This document shows positions 7,775 through 14,891 of a DNA stretch of 16,294 nucleotides, in pieces. Below the pieces are notes generated by a model. That model searched no databases. It was given only the letters and a program-made list of their open reading frames with translations, and was not told where the DNA came from. This stretch comes from Terriglobales bacterium (GTDB lineage: Bacteria; Acidobacteriota; Terriglobia; Terriglobales; Acidobacteriaceae), in NCBI GenBank assembly GCA_019241735.1, contig JAFAWN010000223.1, forward strand, positions 1-16,294, read 5' to 3'. The translations under genes and the position numbers were made by a program. Numbering within the stretch: position 1 is the stretch's first letter; each line of letters begins with the position of its first letter.

Positions 7775-10700
7775 TCACTGCACCACCAAACCCACGGTGG
7801 TGGTGCGGGTTGCCGTCCCTGATAGTGCATCGACGGTAATCGTGTAGCTTCCAGCGGGCGTGCCCGAGGTAGTGGATGTGTTATGGCTGCTGCCGCAGTT
7901 GACTTGCAACAGCACGAGACTTATTAATCCTCCGAGTAACAGACCGGCGGGAAGACGATGCTTGCGCGGCTTTTTAACGGTGCGGGGCATGCTCAACAGA
8001 GCTAATCCTGCTACCGGGAGCCAGGTTGCCCACAGCGGCGCGGTCTCTCGCAGGAGCTGGGTGGTGGTGGTCACCCTTTGTGTAGTGGTAATTCTCAATG
8101 TGCTCGATTGCGGGCCGGTGGCCAGGGTGAAAGTGGGATTGGTGAAAACACAAGCTGCGCCGGTCGGCAGCCCTGATCCGCAAGATAAAGAGACGGTGCT
8201 CGGATCGGTAGCGCCCGCGGGGACTGGAGACACGGTGATCTGGTAGGTGGCAAACAGTCCGGCCGTGACCGTCACGCTGGGCGGAGTTGCGCTCACCGAG
8301 AAATCAACTACCGTTACGCTTGCAGGCGTCGATGCGGTGAAGACTGCTCCTGAGCCGGCGACGGTCACCTGGCCGGAATCGGTGAATCCTGCGGTTGCCG
8401 CGGTGGCGGTAAAGGTGACTGTAACCGTGGCCACGGCGTTGGTGTTAAGCGTACCAATGAAACATTCCACCGCGTTCCCTGCCGGGGTGCTGCAACTGCC
8501 CGGACTTGACGTCGCGGAAACAAAGGTGGGGGCGCCGGAGGTGGGGAACGTATCCGTGAATGTCACGCCCGTGGCGAGATCACCGGTATTGGTGATCGTG
8601 TAAGTGAACACCACCTGGTTGCCAACTCCAACTGTGCCGGATGGCTCGACGCTCTCAGTTACGGTGAAGTTGACGTTGGCGGCCAGCTTGCTAATAAATG
8701 CATCGCTGGGCCCATTCAAACTCGCCTGAAAGGGATTGGCCCGGGGGAAATTGCCTGAGGATGTCTCGCCGGCAACATAGGTAGCCTGCTGCGGATCCAG
8801 CGCAATGCTGGTCCCGACGTCCGTGTTACTGCCGCCGAGGTAAGTCGAATAGCCGGGACACACCACCGAAGAACTGGGAGTACACGCAGTTGTGGCTGCA
8901 GTGTCGATGCTGGCGACGAAAGCGTCCACGCCGCCGCCAGCCCCCACGCCGGCAGGGTGGTTAAATACCGGGAAATTTGAGGACTCGGTCCAACCGGTTA
9001 CGCGGGCGTCGCTACTGGAATCGACGGCAATGGCTAATCCTGTATCCGGCCCCGCGCCTCCGAGGTAGGAGAAATACTTCAAGGGGACAGTCGTTGGGGT
9101 GCAGCCTGTCCCAGTGCAGGGCGTGCCCAGTTTTGCAATGAAGGCATTACTCTTCGGACTAGGCGGCGTGGTGCAAGGCGCCACCGCAGGAGGCGGAGCG
9201 TCAAGGCAAGGCTGAAAGGCTGCGACCCCGGTCGGCGCCGTGGTGACAAAATCCGGGGAAGTGGTCGAACCAGTCACATAGGCATTCGAGCTGGAATCGA
9301 CGGCGATGCCGTAGCCAACATCGCTTCCGCTGCCGCCGAGATATGTGAAATAACCCTGGGTGTAATCCGTGCTGGGGCTGACAGGAGCGGTGAACTTCGC
9401 AACCCAGGCATTCAGAGTGCCGCGCACGGTGCCCTGATAAGCGTTAACCACCGGCAGAAGTAGGTTGGTGCCACCGGTCAGGTAAACATCCGGATTTGTG
9501 GTGCCGGGCGTCACCGCAATTCCGCCGCCAACAGCATTGCCGGTTGTCACCGGAGCCAGAGGCCCGATGTAGGTGGAGTAGATCAGGCTGGCAGATCCGC
9601 TGGCCGACGGATTGAGCCGGCTGAAGAAATATTCTATGGGTGCGGTGGAGGTAGTTTCGAAGGCCCCTGGAATCGCGGGGAATTCTGTGCTGGCACCGGC
9701 GGCGTCGGTGGAAGTTGTTGTCCCGGTCACGTAAGCATCGCCTCCGGCATCGAGCGCGAGTCCGGTGGCAACATCATCTCCGTTTCCCGCAAGGTAGGTC
9801 GAGTAAAGCAGACTCGAGCCTGTGGGGTTCAGCTTGCTGACAAAGACGTGGCTGCCGGCCGATACTGGCGCCGCCTGGAATGCATTCACGGTGGGGAAGT
9901 CAGTTGCGCTGGTAGTAGTTCCGGCGACGATTGCGTCGCCTTGCGCATCCACCGCGATGCCGGCGGTGTACTCCATGCCGCTTCCGCCCAGATAAGTGGC
10001 GTAGATGAGTTGGCTGCTGCCGCTGGCATTAGGATTGATCTTGGCCACAAAGGCGTCGCTCTGGGATGCAGCCGGACAAGGCGGCGCATTCGCAAGATTA
10101 TCCAGGCATTTTTGGAAGCCGAGCCCTCCGCTGGGGGCGGGGAAATCAGCGGATGTGGTCGCACCTGCTACATAAATGTTGGAAGCTGAATCCACTGCTA
10201 TCGCCGGACACTGCGGCGTCCCAGGACCGCCCGGAGGCGTGACCCCAAGCAGGGCAGAACAGCTTTCCGCGCCGCCACCGCCGAGATAGGTGGAGTAAAC
10301 CAGCACGGGATCGATGATCAGGCTTCGTCGGCGGTCGTAAGGCCCCAGCGCAAAGCTGACTTCGTCATTCTTGACAACAAATTTTCCATCAACGGGATCA
10401 GTACTGCTTCCATTTGCCTGGTAAACGTGGGGAGCCTGAAGGCGCACCTCCGCGCCGGTAGCGGTCACAAGCAGTAAATCGCCAGCGCTATTTAAGTGCA
10501 ATCCGTTCTGCCCGTGAAAGCGCAGAGAAATTTGCCGCGGGTCTGCGCCTGGCTCGATCTGGAAGTCATACTCCAGGCGTCCCTGATCGCCGTAGTAGAC
10601 GAGATCGATGCCGGGATAGACCTGGTGATAACGGACAGTGGAAAACTGGGGGATAGCGCGCCGCCATTTAGCAGAATTCCTACCGACAAAATAATTGCTG

Positions 10701-11122
10701 CGGCCCGCAAGTAGTTGGTCCCCGGCAACTGTCAAGGTGGAATTCGCGCCATCGAGGCTCATCCGAAGAATGGAATCGGGCGTTTTGGGGGCGACCGGCC
10801 GGAGATCGAGCACGGCTTCATCACGTGTAAGAAAAAGGCCGTAGCCCAAGCCCCGGGAAAGATACTTTACGCGGGGATCGCTTTGGCCCTGGTTGGCTTC
10901 AAAGATTAGGGGCAGACGGCTGAACGCGGCTTCGGCGGTAACAGCGCGTGCGTGATCCGCAGGAGTTGCCAGCCATGACGGATTGTTTAGGGGGGAGCTA
11001 TCAGATCCCTGGTGGCTGGGGGAGGCACTTCCAAGGAGCAGGGCAGCGAATGAGAACAGGGCAGCAGCCGCCAGCAGAGCTTTACCCGATAACTGTTGCC
11101 GCAAATGGCGATTCAATGTCAC
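7775..11122 (-). CDS. Large exported SBBP-repeat (seven-blade beta-propeller) protein with DUF11-like domain
   Basis: 1115-aa exported protein of unknown ligand. It starts at GTG 11122 behind GGAGGAG (11125-11131); a TTG at 11116 is an alternative. The N-terminal hydrophobic helix (ALLAAAALFSFAALLLGSA) is a signal peptide or anchor. Residues about 50-275 form the conserved leader domain found before SBBP propellers (LIFEANQGQSDPRVKYLSRG, with YPGIDLVYYG further on). From about 278 to 810 there are seven blades with the pattern Y-[S/F/A]-[T/S]-Y-[L/I]-G followed by [I/L]-A-[V/L]-D and Y-V-[A/T]-G, matching a seven-bladed fold. A DUF11-type repeat follows (about 815-930, FTYTITNTGDLATGVTFTD), then another Ig-like domain. 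The tail has two membrane-helix-like segments flanking a basic loop, a Cys at 1076 (VNCGSS) and a short beta domain, TPAGSYTITVDA. It is followed by a second giant propeller gene on the same strand. Confidence 0.92.
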   Translation of the reverse strand: MTLNRHLRQQLSGKALLAAAALFSFAALLLGSASPSHQGSDSSPLNNPSWLATPADHARAVTAEAAFSRLPLIFEANQGQSDPRVKYLSRGLGYGLFLTRDEAVLDLRPVAPKTPDSILRMSLDGANSTLTVAGDQLLAGRSNYFVGRNSAKWRRAIPQFSTVRYHQVYPGIDLVYYGDQGRLEYDFQIEPGADPRQISLRFHGQNGLHLNSAGDLLLVTATGAEVRLQAPHVYQANGSSTDPVDGKFVVKNDEVSFALGPYDRRRSLIIDPVLVYSTYLGGGGAESCSALLGVTPPGGPGTPQCPAIAVDSASNIYVAGATTSADFPAPSGGLGFQKCLDNLANAPPCPAASQSDAFVAKINPNASGSSQLIYATYLGGSGMEYTAGIAVDAQGDAIVAGTTTSATDFPTVNAFQAAPVSAGSHVFVSKLNPTGSSLLYSTYLAGNGDDVATGLALDAGGDAYVTGTTTSTDAAGASTEFPAIPGAFETTSTAPIEYFFSRLNPSASGSASLIYSTYIGPLAPVTTGNAVGGGIAVTPGTTNPDVYLTGGTNLLLPVVNAYQGTVRGTLNAWVAKFTAPVSPSTDYTQGYFTYLGGSGSDVGYGIAVDSSSNAYVTGSTTSPDFVTTAPTGVAAFQPCLDAPPPAVAPCTTPPSPKSNAFIAKLGTPCTGTGCTPTTVPLKYFSYLGGAGPDTGLAIAVDSSSDARVTGWTESSNFPVFNHPAGVGAGGGVDAFVASIDTAATTACTPSSSVVCPGYSTYLGGSNTDVGTSIALDPQQATYVAGETSSGNFPRANPFQASLNGPSDAFISKLAANVNFTVTESVEPSGTVGVGNQVVFTYTITNTGDLATGVTFTDTFPTSGAPTFVSATSSPGSCSTPAGNAVECFIGTLNTNAVATVTVTFTATAATAGFTDSGQVTVAGSGAVFTASTPASVTVVDFSVSATPPSVTVTAGLFATYQITVSPVPAGATDPSTVSLSCGSGLPTGAACVFTNPTFTLATGPQSSTLRITTTQRVTTTTQLLRETAPLWATWLPVAGLALLSMPRTVKKPRKHRLPAGLLLGGLISLVLLQVNCGSSHNTSTTSGTPAGSYTITVDALSGTATRTTTVGLVVQ

Positions 11123-11235
11123 GACTCCTCCGGCTTGATTAACTTCACGCGAGTGCTAGTTCGGCTCGAATCCCCGGAAATAGGCAAGAGAGGATAGTCC
11201 CACCACATCGCGGCTAAAGTGCGGCGCAATACTAC

Positions 11236-11251
11236 TTTTCTGAGCAGAAAA
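11236..11251. repeat. 16-bp palindrome TTTTCTGAGCAGAAAA
   Basis: Two perfect 7-bp arms (TTTTCTG and CAGAAAA) flank a 2-bp centre. It lies in the predicted leader of the SBBP-repeat gene, downstream of that gene's promoter candidate. The symmetry and size fit a dimeric repressor operator, but no cognate regulator is encoded in the window. As RNA it could form a short stem with a GAGC loop. Confidence 0.4.
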
Positions 11252-11273
11252 AGGCCTGGAAAGCAACTGATTA

Positions 11274-11301
11274 CTTAAACACCTGATGCATACGCTGTCA
11301 A
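11274..11301 (-). promoter_or_regulatory. Candidate promoter of the SBBP-repeat gene
   Basis: On the minus strand there is a perfect TTGACA (11301-11296), a 16-nt spacer and TTTAAG (11279-11274, 4 of 6 to TATAAT). This would give a leader of about 145 nt. The first eight bases, TTGACAGC, are the same as in the promoter candidate of the downstream giant gene. Called by eye. Confidence 0.4.
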
Positions 11302-11504
11302 GGTTCGTAGTTTGTCAGATGCCGCCATGGGCGAACGGAGATGCCGGAAGCATTGAGTGGGAAGAAAAGTATCACTTCTCTTGCTAGTTCCTTCTATCTA
11401 TGGCATTTCCGCAAATGATTGCCCTGTCCGGCACGAAATCAAGCCGCAATCAGTGGGACGACGTTATTTTCCAACATCCGGACGCTCGGCGTGTGGCATC
11501 GGAA

Positions 11505-11514
11505 TTGCTATAAC
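11505..11514 (+). promoter_or_regulatory. Candidate extended -10 promoter (TTGCTATAAC) of the PilZ gene
   Basis: TG-C-TATAAC is a good match to an extended -10 element (TGnTATAAT); no clear -35 is seen. Transcription would start near 11521, leaving about 75 nt before the ATG at 11597. This is part of the reason for rejecting the upstream GTG start at 11357. Confidence 0.4.
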
Positions 11515-11596
11515 TAACGATGTTCTCCCTCGTCTGCGCGACGACCCTTCCCCGCCTCCCCAACAATTGGACCCGATACGTTTCTGGCGGAAGACT

Positions 11597-12007
11597 ATGG
11601 ACGACCCAAAAGCGCTCTTAAGCGCCGAAAATCATTCCATGCAACCATCGCCGGACCGGCGCGCGCTACCGCGATTCGACATGCGTTTGTTTGCGGCAAT
11701 CAAGTTCTGCTCCCAACTAAGGGGCGAAGTTTTAGCCGAAACGCAGAATGTCAGTGCCCGAGGCGTGTTCTTCTATCTTGACCGCGCGGTCCCGAAAGGC
11801 GGCCAACTGGATGTAGTGCTGACCTTCCCTTCGCACGTCACTTTGACCGAGCCAATGCGAGTGCGATTCTCGGCCCGGGTAGTGCGAATTGAAAAGCGGT
11901 TCGGAGACGTGCGGGGGCCGAATTCACGCGTCGGCATTGCCGCAACAATCGAAAAATACGAATTTCTGCGGTCCGCAAGCAGCGGCGATACCAGCGATGC
12001 TACCTAG
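11597..12007 (+). CDS. Single-domain PilZ protein (c-di-GMP receptor)
   Basis: 136-aa soluble cytoplasmic protein consisting of one PilZ domain, a cyclic-di-GMP receptor module. Both ligand-binding motifs are present: RxxxR as R22-A-L-P-R26, and [D/N]xSxxG as N51-V-S-A-R-G56. They are followed by the expected beta-barrel strands (GVFFYLDRAVPKGG, VRFSARVVRIEK, VGIAATIEKYEFL). With both motifs intact it should bind c-di-GMP, but the output partner cannot be read from sequence. The start was chosen at ATG 11597 with a modest GGCGGAAG upstream; ATG 11639, just before the RxxxR motif, is a shorter alternative. It stands alone, divergent from the SBBP-repeat gene and convergent with the ccm operon. 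The position next to surface-protein genes could suggest control of surface behaviour, but that is only proximity. Confidence 0.85.
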   Translation: MDDPKALLSAENHSMQPSPDRRALPRFDMRLFAAIKFCSQLRGEVLAETQNVSARGVFFYLDRAVPKGGQLDVVLTFPSHVTLTEPMRVRFSARVVRIEKRFGDVRGPNSRVGIAATIEKYEFLRSASSGDTSDAT

Positions 12008-12086
12008 GGAGCCAGCGCAATGATTATCTGGGGAGGCCGCAGGCCCAATCCTTCCAGGAAGAAAGCCAAGCGCAGGTGATGGAGGA

Positions 12087-12102
12087 TCCGCGGCCACGCG
12101 GA
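12087..12102. terminator. Short GC hairpin downstream of ccmD
   Basis: TCCGCG and CGCGGA form a perfect 6-bp stem with a 4-nt loop in the 100-nt gap between the convergent PilZ and ccmD stop codons, starting 6 nt after the ccmD stop on its transcript. No U-tract follows, so it is a weak terminator candidate. Confidence 0.3.
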
Positions 12103-12107
12103 CTTTC

Positions 12108-12224
12108 CTATCTTTTCAATTCTTCGATTTCTTTCCGCAAACGCGCATAGCGGCTTCCCAGCCACGCCAAATATCCGAGGTGAATGATCCAGGTCGCGGC
12201 ATAAGCGGCATAAAGATATGTCAT
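12108..12224 (-). CDS. ccmD: Small CcmD-like haem export membrane protein (38 aa)
   Basis: A 38-aa one-helix membrane protein starting MTYLYAAYAATWIIHLGY and ending RLRKEIEELKR. The layout is typical of CcmD: a short N-terminus, one transmembrane segment (about residues 4-22), then a highly charged cytoplasmic helix. CcmD helps release haem-loaded CcmE from the CcmABC complex in System I. Its ATG (12224-12222) overlaps the TGA of ccmC as ATGA, so translation is coupled. It is the last ccm gene in the operon; after it comes a convergent PilZ gene. A longer reading frame in another phase (12004-12231) overlaps it but has no membrane or family character. Short CcmD sequences are weakly conserved, so position and topology carry most of the weight. 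Confidence 0.85.
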   Translation of the reverse strand: MTYLYAAYAATWIIHLGYLAWLGSRYARLRKEIEELKR

Positions 12225-13081
12225 GACGCACTCCGGGGTTCGGGCATACTTTCTATGGCGCGGCGCTCGTCGACCGCGCGGTGCAAAGTTTCAAGCGCAT
12301 AGCGCAGCCAGCAGAGCATCCCCGCCAAGCATAGAAACGCGAGCCAGTTGAGCAGTAAAACGTGCAGCATGCGCGAATCGATTGAGCCGCCGCCACCAAT
12401 TACTGGAGATGGATGCTGCGTGCGGAAAAACCAGATTGAGAAATACACCAGCGGTACATCGAGCGCGCCGAAGATGGCCAGCGCCGCGGCCAGTGCCGGG
12501 GTTTGATCGCTGCTGGAAAACCGCCGCAACAGAAGGTAACTGACGTAAATGAGCCACAACACCAGCGTGGAGGTCAGGCGGATATCCCAAGTCCACCAAA
12601 TGCCCCACACCGGCCTTGCCCATATGGGACCGGTAATCAGAACCACCGTACAGAAAACTACGCCGACCTCCGCCGTGACCAGGGCCAACACATCCGCCTT
12701 CTCGCCCGGAAAGTATTTCCGAATGAAAAAATACAGTCCGGTGATTGCGACAGCGGTGGTTGCAACGGACGAAGGTTCCATACCGTACGGCAGTGGGCGG
12801 ATGGCAAATGCAGCAATGCACCCGGCAATTCCAAGAATTATTGCAGCCCATTTTACGAATCGGTCGGCAAAGTGATTGCGTCCGGCGAGATATTGAATGG
12901 AGGCGATGAAGTTCAGCGAAAAAAGCAGGAATGCCGTCCATGCGGATGGGACGTGGTAGTAAAAAATCCGCTGCACGTCGCCCATGGTCTGCTCTCTGGG
13001 GGCCACGAACATCGCCTGGTAGAAAGCGTAGCCCAGCAGCAGCGCAGTCAGGACAGCGAAAATGGGGAAGATGCGTCTCAT
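12221..13081 (-). CDS. ccmC: CcmC haem transporter subunit, with apparent two-helix insertion
   Basis: 286-aa polytopic inner-membrane protein that presents haem to CcmE in cytochrome c maturation System I. Diagnostic features are the tryptophan-rich WWTWDIRLT motif (162-170), preceded by GPIWARPVWG, and the two external haem-ligand histidines, H43 in YYHVPSAW and H223 in RTQHPSP. ATG 13081 overlaps the ccmB TGA as ATGA and begins at the family's usual start; the frame continues upstream inside ccmB but without homology. It is about 40 residues longer than E. coli CcmC. The excess falls mainly at about residues 76-125, where two additional hydrophobic segments (AAIILGIAGCIAAFAI and ATTAVAITGLYFFI) are joined by RPLPYGMEPSS. 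The essential motifs are intact, so it should be functional. Confidence 0.93.
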   Translation of the reverse strand: MRRIFPIFAVLTALLLGYAFYQAMFVAPREQTMGDVQRIFYYHVPSAWTAFLLFSLNFIASIQYLAGRNHFADRFVKWAAIILGIAGCIAAFAIRPLPYGMEPSSVATTAVAITGLYFFIRKYFPGEKADVLALVTAEVGVVFCTVVLITGPIWARPVWGIWWTWDIRLTSTLVLWLIYVSYLLLRRFSSSDQTPALAAALAIFGALDVPLVYFSIWFFRTQHPSPVIGGGGSIDSRMLHVLLLNWLAFLCLAGMLCWLRYALETLHRAVDERRAIESMPEPRSAS

Positions 13082-13746
13082 TCGGCCTGCAAAACGGTTT
13101 CGAACAGCAGCAGGCAGGCTGTAGTAAACACCAGATCGTATGCCGCGAGCAATACAATCCAGAATTTCGCGGGACTCTCGCCGGTCAGGATATTGGTAGT
13201 CGCGGTAACCATGGCCAGAACTGCGGGGATAGAAATTGGAAAAAGAAGGAGAGGCAGCATAATTTCGCGGTTCCGGGTGCGTAGTGACATCGCCCCGAAA
13301 AACGTGCCATTTACCACGAGCGCCCACGTGCCGAGTACGGCGACGATTATGAGCTGCCATGCAGGCCCTATCGCGCGGAGTTTATAAAATACGATGAACA
13401 GCGGGGTCATCAACAACTCAAGCACGGCCACAAAAACAAAATTCCCGAACGCTTTGGCCAAGAACAGGGAATTGGCCGGAGCGGGAGAGACGCGGTATGC
13501 CTCCAAAGCTTGATTACGCAGCTCCCGCGCCCAAGTCTGATTCAGCGCAACCACCGCGGCGAATAGCAACGCCACCCAGATGAGCCCGCCGGCAATCCGC
13601 CGGGATTCCTCAGCGGTGGGATCGAATGCAAAGCTAAAGATCACAACCACCAGCAGGGCGAAAAACAGCATGGAGTTGATGGCATCCTTCGAACGCCATT
13701 CCAGCCGAAGATCCTTGGCCAATGTCGCTTGGATGATGCTGGTCAT
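13078..13746 (-). CDS. ccmB: CcmB haem ABC transporter permease
   Basis: 222-aa inner-membrane permease of the CcmAB ATPase, whose ATP hydrolysis is used to free haem-bound CcmE from CcmC. The length and pattern are typical of the family: an N-terminal cytoplasmic stretch (TLAKDLRLEWRSKDAIN), then FFALLVVVIFSFAFDP with the conserved FDP after the first helix, GLIWVALLFAAVVALNQ, and the coupling-helix region ALEAYRVSPAP. Further helices end in PLLLFPISIPAVLA and LVFTTACLLLFE. About six membrane segments are expected. Its ATG overlaps the ccmA TGA (ATGA) and its own TGA overlaps the ccmC ATG, so A-B-C are translationally coupled. No anomalies were seen. Confidence 0.93.
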   Translation of the reverse strand: MTSIIQATLAKDLRLEWRSKDAINSMLFFALLVVVIFSFAFDPTAEESRRIAGGLIWVALLFAAVVALNQTWARELRNQALEAYRVSPAPANSLFLAKAFGNFVFVAVLELLMTPLFIVFYKLRAIGPAWQLIIVAVLGTWALVVNGTFFGAMSLRTRNREIMLPLLLFPISIPAVLAMVTATTNILTGESPAKFWIVLLAAYDLVFTTACLLLFETVLQAE

Positions 13747-14405
13747 TGATTAGCGTCCCGCTGGCTGCGATTTACGATTTGGCCGTTTTGCATTTGAACA
13801 AATTCATCAGCGACGCCCTCCAGCAACGAGGACTGATGGGTGACAATCAGCATTGTTTTCCCCTGATCGCGCAATCCCGCGAGCAAGCCCACCATTTGCG
13901 TCGCAGAGTTTGCATCCACATTAGAAAACGGCTCATCCAGCAACAGTATCTGAGGATTATTAAGTAGCGCGCGTGCCAGAGATAATCTTTGCCGCATCCC
14001 TTGCGAATACTGCCCCACGGGACGATTGAGTTGCGAATCCAGGTTGACGGATGACATGGTATCGGCGCATCGCGACGTATCAGCCAGATCATAGAGGCGG
14101 GCGAAATAGCGCAGGTTTTCCATGCCGCTCAATTCGTCGTATAAGAGCGAAGCGTGCGCCATATAGCCGACCTGGCTGCAAATCGCTCGCACGTCGCTCG
14201 TGCCCAAAATCAAAATCCGACCGCGCGTGGGCCGCACCAGTCCGGCGAGGGCGCGAAGAAGCGTGGTTTTTCCGGCGCCGTTGTCACCGACGATGACGTA
14301 CATGCGTCCGGGGGCAAACTCTGCCGTCACCCCACGCAGTGCGGTGAAGCGCCCGAATTGTTTGGTGAGATTTTCGAGAACGACGGCGGGAGATGAGGAG
14401 GGCAC
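13743..14405 (-). CDS. ccmA: CcmA haem export ABC ATPase
   Basis: 220-aa cytoplasmic ATPase of the CcmABCD complex. Canonical ABC motifs appear in order: Walker A GDNGAGKTT (40-48), Q-loop Gln near 78, an unusual but recognisable signature YSQGMRQRLSLARALL starting at 133, Walker B ILLLDEP (153-159) and the switch histidine in VTH (190). The SQGM signature in place of the usual SGGQ is characteristic of CcmA. The start is GTG 14405; no clear Shine-Dalgarno precedes it, and no in-frame ATG is available near the first conserved strand (VVLENLTKQFG). It lies 51 nt downstream of ccmE and overlaps ccmB by 4 nt. Confidence 0.93.
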   Translation of the reverse strand: MPSSSPAVVLENLTKQFGRFTALRGVTAEFAPGRMYVIVGDNGAGKTTLLRALAGLVRPTRGRILILGTSDVRAICSQVGYMAHASLLYDELSGMENLRYFARLYDLADTSRCADTMSSVNLDSQLNRPVGQYSQGMRQRLSLARALLNNPQILLLDEPFSNVDANSATQMVGLLAGLRDQGKTMLIVTHQSSLLEGVADEFVQMQNGQIVNRSQRDANQ

Positions 14406-14456
14406 GCTTTGGTTAAGGCCTAAACCAACCCGGTGGGCTGCAACGTCAGGCGGATA

Positions 14457-14870
14457 TCAGCGGGCCGCCGCCTGTTGTGGAGCGTACTTCGATGCACACT
14501 TGGCTTGCAACTGCTTCGCATGAAACACGCCGTCGCGCCCAAAAGTGCCATCGGCCAACGCCTGGGAGTTGTCTTTGAATGTGTCGGGAGGAGCTTCGGT
14601 GCCGGTATAGTCCACGGCGAGTTTCTCGTCCTGCTCCACCAGCACGAATTCAACCCGTGTGCCACTGCGCTTGATGGAGCCTGGTTCGACGTTACCTGCG
14701 ACCCGGAGCCGTTGCGAATACACGTCGTCCTTCTTCTGCCGCAGTTCTTTAATCGTCACGTAATAGCTTTTGCTCTCTTGCACTCCGGTGTACGCCAGGT
14801 AGCCGAGCGCAACGACAATGACCAGCATCGCGGCGCCAAACTTGAAATACTTGGTTGCATCACTGGACAT
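14457..14870 (-). CDS. ccmE: CcmE periplasmic haem chaperone, CxxxY variant
   Basis: 137-aa membrane-anchored haem chaperone that carries haem from CcmC to the cytochrome c ligase. An N-terminal cytoplasmic tail is followed by one transmembrane segment (about 11-28), then an OB-fold domain: SYYVTIKEL, RLRVAGNVEPGSI (55-66), VDYTGTEAPPDTF (86-98), and VFHAKQLQAKC (115-125). At the haem-attachment position the textbook HxxxY is replaced by C125-A-S-K-Y129, i.e. CxxxY, followed by a short tail with APQQ. CxxxY-type CcmE is known from archaea and some bacteria such as Desulfovibrio. ATG 14870 has AGGAAA about 8-9 nt upstream. It is the first gene of the ccm operon, with a promoter candidate in the 58-nt gap before it. 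Confidence 0.92.
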   Translation of the reverse strand: MSSDATKYFKFGAAMLVIVVALGYLAYTGVQESKSYYVTIKELRQKKDDVYSQRLRVAGNVEPGSIKRSGTRVEFVLVEQDEKLAVDYTGTEAPPDTFKDNSQALADGTFGRDGVFHAKQLQAKCASKYAPQQAAAR

Positions 14871-14891
14871 GGCAAATATTTCCTGAGGAGC

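Larger units (their letters stand above)
11123..11596. other. 474-nt intergenic region between divergent genes
   Basis: No coding region I would defend lies here. In-frame codons upstream of the PilZ start stay open to a GTG at 11357, but that extension has no PilZ homology and crosses a promoter candidate. The region holds a promoter candidate for each divergent gene and a 16-bp palindrome, listed separately. No tRNA or recognisable riboswitch was seen. Confidence 0.6.

Noticed and set aside
11357..11596. 80-residue N-terminal extension of the PilZ protein from GTG 11357
   Set aside because: It has no homology, poor start context, and it crosses an extended -10 promoter candidate; ATG 11597 gives a normal single-domain PilZ.
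12004..12231. 75-aa minus-strand frame over ccmD
   Set aside because: It has no membrane segment or family likeness, and the 38-aa frame in another phase is coupled to ccmC and looks like CcmD.
12291..13157. 288-aa minus-strand frame overlapping ccmC
   Set aside because: It is the wrong phase of ccmC; rich in Cys, Arg and His as expected of a shadow frame.
13082..13360. 93-residue upstream extension of the ccmC frame
   Set aside because: It lies within ccmB in another phase; the ATGA overlap at 13078-13081 is the natural start.
12503..13387. 294-aa plus-strand frame
   Set aside because: It is antisense to ccmC and ccmB, whose motifs and coupled starts are unmistakable; the translated sequence is low in hydrophobic structure and resembles no family.
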